Below are positions 22,541 to 24,855 of a stretch of DNA of 24,855 nt, piece by piece. The stretch spans positions 1 through 24,855 of the forward strand of contig CAKSPW010000031.1 in NCBI GenBank assembly GCA_934486495.1. Direction: 5' to 3'. This DNA is from an uncultured Clostridia bacterium (lineage in GTDB: Bacteria > Bacillota > Clostridia > UBA1381). Position 1 is the stretch's first letter; the number at the start of each line of letters is the position of its first letter. The notes under the pieces were generated by a model, which was not told the DNA's origin, ran no database searches, and worked only from the letters and a program-made list of their open reading frames with translations. Both the position numbers and the translations under genes were made by a program.

Positions 22541-22672
22541 TTATATAATTGACATGACCCAAATATTTCGGTTATTTCGTTCATATTCCGGTAAGCCGAT
22601 AAAGTTCATACAACCGTCATAAAGCGTTTCGGAAACATCGCCGCGGCGTACTATCTTAATTGAGCCCTGCTT
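22541..22672 (-). pseudogene. Open frame following the ABC-transporter stop, possible gene remnant
   Basis: Directly after the TAG that ends the ABC-transporter gene, the same frame stays open for 43 sense codons, then TAA. The translation has protein-like composition and codon use similar to the neighbours, with IVRRGDVSETLYDGCMNFIG and LPEYERNNRNIWV. I recognise no family. No good start codon and ribosome site precede it. The frame ends at the edge of the possible miniature element. It could be the remains of a truncated gene, or simply chance. Together with 22394-22539 this makes up most of a 352-base stretch (22321-22672) that has no intact gene. Confidence 0.25.
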
Positions 22673-24481
22673 CTACTCCCCGATATCGTTTAACGTTTTC
22701 AGTTCAAAAAACTTACCCTTTTTAGCCATAAGCTCATCATACGAACCCATTTCAACGCACTGTCCGTTTTCCATAACAACGATTTTATTCGCATCACGAA
22801 TAGTTGAAAGCCTGTGCGCAACTATAAATGTTGTTCGTCCCTTTGTAAGCGCATACATAGCCTCCTGAATATGACGCTCGGAAATGTTATCAAGAGCGGA
22901 GGTTGCTTCATCGAAAATGATGATTTTCGGGTCACGCATAAATGCTCTTGCTATTGAAATTCTCTGCTTTTGTCCGCCCGAAAGATTACCGCCGTGCTCC
23001 TCCAAAACTGTATCTATTCCGTCAGGCAGCTTTGACGCAAACTCATCTATATTTGCAAGCTTAATAACTTTTTGCAGAGTTTCCTCCGAATAATTATCAA
23101 GTCCGTAAACGATATTATCACGTATAGTACCCGAAAACAATATACAGTTTTGCGGTACAACGGACAGAAAATGCCTGTACTGTCTTAAATTGAGAGCCTC
23201 AATCGGCTTACCGTCAACAAGCACCTCACCTGAAGTAGCGTGCAGAAAACCTATAATCATGTTCATTACCGTTGACTTTCCCGAACCGGACGCACCGACA
23301 AAAGCCACACAGTCGCCGGGCTCAACATCAAATGACAGATTTTTAATTACCTGCTTATCGCTGTTCGGATAGCTGTATGACACGTTTTTAAACTCAACGG
23401 TACCGTGAACGTAGCGTAAGCGAATTTTATTTGAGTCATCCTCAATTCTGTCGGAAATCATAATTTCAGAAACGGACTTAATCGACTCCGTACCCTTTGC
23501 AATTTCCGGATATATGTTAAGAAGCGACTGAACGTTGGCTGATATTGTCGAAAAGTACGTCTGATACAGCACAACATCGCCGACGGATATTTTCCCTATG
23601 TACGCAAGATATCCCGTAAATACAAGGCAAATTGCACTCATTACCGTTCCCACAACCCACGACCATGAGCCGAACTGTGCCTGCGAATGGTCAAGGCGAA
23701 GGCCGTTTCTTTGCATGTTTATAAGGCTTTTCTCCATCTTGTGAATTTCCTCGTCCTCAAGGCCATGCGCCTTTGTTACGGGAATCATTTCAAGCATTGT
23801 GGTAATATTTGACGAAACATTTTCAACATCACGCCGAAAAAGCCTGTTGTTTTTTCCGATTTTTGTACTGAAAAATTTCACAAGATACACATTTATCGGT
23901 ATCATAAGCGCAAAAAACGCCGTTACCGCAAGGCTTTTGCCAACCGTTACAGAAACGGTGACAATAACGGTAATCACACACGGGACGAAATTCATTACAA
24001 TCTGGCGCAAAAACGTTTCAATTGCCTCTATATCTCTTATAAACTTAGACTGGAGAGCTCCCGATTTAAGCTCATTATGAAACGTTATCGATAGCTGCTG
24101 AAGCTTTTTGATAAGCGAATTTCTCATTCCCGTTCCTATGCTTCTCAGCGCACGGCTCGTATAATCCGAATACCAAACGTGCGTAAACAGATTTTGTACG
24201 ATAAGCAGTATCAAAAACGCTCCGTTTACAAAAAGCTCTGCCACGGAATGCTTATCGGGATTTGTTGCAATGTTTATTACGTTAGCCGTTATAATAGGTA
24301 TAATCCATGTTGCGCAGTGCTTTACGCAAAACAGCAGTGTCGAGAGTACAAACTCCTTTTTGTATGACTTTAAAAAGCTCTTTAAAAGGCGTGAAACTAT
24401 TTTATCGCCGTTTTTTGCTCCTTCGAAAAAGCTGCTGTAATCAGGAAGATAGTTTTCATAAAATTGTTTGTCCTTTGCCAT
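22673..24481 (-). CDS. ABC exporter half-transporter (fused membrane and ATPase domains)
   Basis: A 602-residue type IV (exporter-fold) ABC protein: an N-terminal membrane domain with six hydrophobic segments (about residues 55-320) and a C-terminal ATPase. The ATPase has Walker A GASGSGKST (396-404), the Q-loop VVPQN, the signature LSGGQKQRIS (from 500), Walker B IIIFDEATSALD (Asp524, Glu525) and the H-loop VAHRLSTI, all intact. It works as a dimer to move lipids, peptides or drugs outward; substrate is unknown. The start is ATG 24481 after GGGGGT; the longer frame to 24604 covers the promoter. No second half-transporter is next to it, so it is probably a homodimer. Its promoter carries a palindrome over the -10 box. 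Confidence 0.95.
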   Translation of the reverse strand: MAKDKQFYENYLPDYSSFFEGAKNGDKIVSRLLKSFLKSYKKEFVLSTLLFCVKHCATWIIPIITANVINIATNPDKHSVAELFVNGAFLILLIVQNLFTHVWYSDYTSRALRSIGTGMRNSLIKKLQQLSITFHNELKSGALQSKFIRDIEAIETFLRQIVMNFVPCVITVIVTVSVTVGKSLAVTAFFALMIPINVYLVKFFSTKIGKNNRLFRRDVENVSSNITTMLEMIPVTKAHGLEDEEIHKMEKSLINMQRNGLRLDHSQAQFGSWSWVVGTVMSAICLVFTGYLAYIGKISVGDVVLYQTYFSTISANVQSLLNIYPEIAKGTESIKSVSEIMISDRIEDDSNKIRLRYVHGTVEFKNVSYSYPNSDKQVIKNLSFDVEPGDCVAFVGASGSGKSTVMNMIIGFLHATSGEVLVDGKPIEALNLRQYRHFLSVVPQNCILFSGTIRDNIVYGLDNYSEETLQKVIKLANIDEFASKLPDGIDTVLEEHGGNLSGGQKQRISIARAFMRDPKIIIFDEATSALDNISERHIQEAMYALTKGRTTFIVAHRLSTIRDANKIVVMENGQCVEMGSYDELMAKKGKFFELKTLNDIGE

Positions 24482-24523
24482 ATCGAATACCCCCGATATT
24501 AATAAGAATTTCCTTAAGGCTTG

Positions 24524-24555
24524 AACATTATATAATGTTATTTTCATAAAGTCAA
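24524..24555 (-). promoter_or_regulatory. ABC-exporter promoter with a 16-base palindrome on the -10 box
   Basis: On the minus strand, TTGACT (24550-24555) and TATAAT (24527-24532) are 17 bases apart. The -10 box lies inside the perfect palindrome AACATTATATAATGTT (24524-24539). A dimeric repressor such as a MarR or TetR type bound here would block transcription; no such gene is in the window. Confidence 0.7.
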
Positions 24556-24646
24556 CCCTATAATTCAAAATAAAAAAACTTTGGTTACTTCTCACAAATT
24601 TCAAATAATATTTTGGTTAATCGGCTGCATAAAAGAATAAATCACA

Positions 24647-24674
24647 TTGTTTTTTCATAAGCTGAAATTATGAT
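24647..24674 (+). promoter_or_regulatory. Possible promoter of the last plus-strand gene
   Basis: TTGTTT (24647-24652) and TATGAT (24669-24674) are 16 bases apart, about 20 bases ahead of the ATG at 24696. Both boxes are weak matches. Confidence 0.35.
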
Positions 24675-24695
24675 AATATGATGAGGTATTGTGTT

Positions 24696-24855
24696 ATGAA
24701 ATATTATATTGTTCCCGATGAAAACTCAGTATACCGTCACCGCAGAAACATAGGAATCTTCAAAGAAGCCATTAATTCAAGATGTGCGGCGGAGCTGGTA
24801 ATAAAAGGCGGCTCGGACGATTTCGGACTTTACCGCGGCGATGAAACGCATATAA
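24696..24855 (+). CDS. Unrecognised protein, N-terminal 53 residues (runs off window)
   Basis: An open frame from ATG 24696, nine bases after GAGG, continues to the end of the window without a stop. It begins MKYYIVPDENSVYRHRRNIG, then IFKEAINSRCAAELVIKGGS and DDFGLYRGDETHI. It has no signal peptide or membrane segment, and a mixed charged composition with codon use like its neighbours. I do not recognise the family. It is divergent from the ABC exporter, and the 214-base gap between them holds both promoters. Function unknown; that it is a real gene is likely from the ribosome site and codon use. Confidence 0.6.
   Translation, partial: MKYYIVPDENSVYRHRRNIGIFKEAINSRCAAELVIKGGSDDFGLYRGDETHI

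Noticed and set aside
22555..22623. 23-codon plus-strand frame beginning ATGACCCAA near the ABC gene end
   Set aside because: It has no ribosome site and no recognisable sequence; the opposite-strand frame is longer and in phase with the ABC gene.
24482..24604. ABC transporter extended by 41 residues at the N-terminus
   Set aside because: The extension would be encoded by the promoter and leader; the ATG at 24481 has a GGGGGT site and gives a normal start.

Overview
The window is about 24.9 kb of chromosomal DNA, of moderate to low G+C by eye, from an anaerobic-type low-GC Gram-positive bacterium, most likely class Clostridia (Bacillota). The reasons are the yggS-sepF-ylmH-divIVA-ileS cluster next to the division genes, a YlmC/YmxH-family gene (a family tied to endospore formers), strong AGGAGG-type ribosome sites, near-consensus sigma-A promoters and a ClpE-like ATPase. 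Genus cannot be fixed from the sequence. There are 21 protein genes, two of them cut by the window edges. I see no rRNA, tRNA, CRISPR array, prophage or intact insertion sequence.

Layout. 1-4.4 kb (minus): HlyD-like adaptor, yggS, sepF, ylmH, divIVA, ileS (cut at base 1), a cell-division/translation cluster read from one promoter. 4.5-7.8 kb (minus): an OPT-family peptide transporter followed by the dipeptidase pepD, a peptide uptake and breakdown pair. 8.0-10.3 kb (minus): nrdR, an acyl-CoA thioesterase and mnmE. 10.5-12.8 kb (minus): a lone ClpE-like unfoldase. 12.9-14.7 kb (minus): a PucR/CdaR-type regulator overlapping a DUF1003 membrane protein. 14.9-15.3 kb (plus): an Hsp20 chaperone with a long leader, read from a promoter facing that of the PucR gene. 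15.5-19.8 kb (minus): a sulfur-centred stretch with metY (O-acetylhomoserine sulfhydrylase), then a second operon of a rhodanese-PP-loop tRNA thiolase fusion, tcdA and a LysR regulator. 19.9-22.3 kb (plus): a small YmxH-like gene and an asd-dapA lysine/diaminopimelate operon. 22.7-24.5 kb (minus): a single ABC exporter half-transporter. The last 160 bases start an unrecognised plus-strand gene.

Most of the window is ordinary housekeeping content, and no wholly new system stands out. The parts worth a second look are regulatory or relic-like: the hsp20 leader with an 11-codon ORF directly followed by a GC-rich hairpin; a clean inverted repeat at the metY start site; inverted repeats inside the clpE and asd promoter spacers; a palindrome on the ABC-exporter -10 box; the rhodanese-TtcA/TcdA/LysR operon beside metY; and two short non-coding segments (15.3-15.5 kb and 22.4-22.54 kb) bounded by GGGGCT/AGCCCC-like ends that could be decayed miniature elements.
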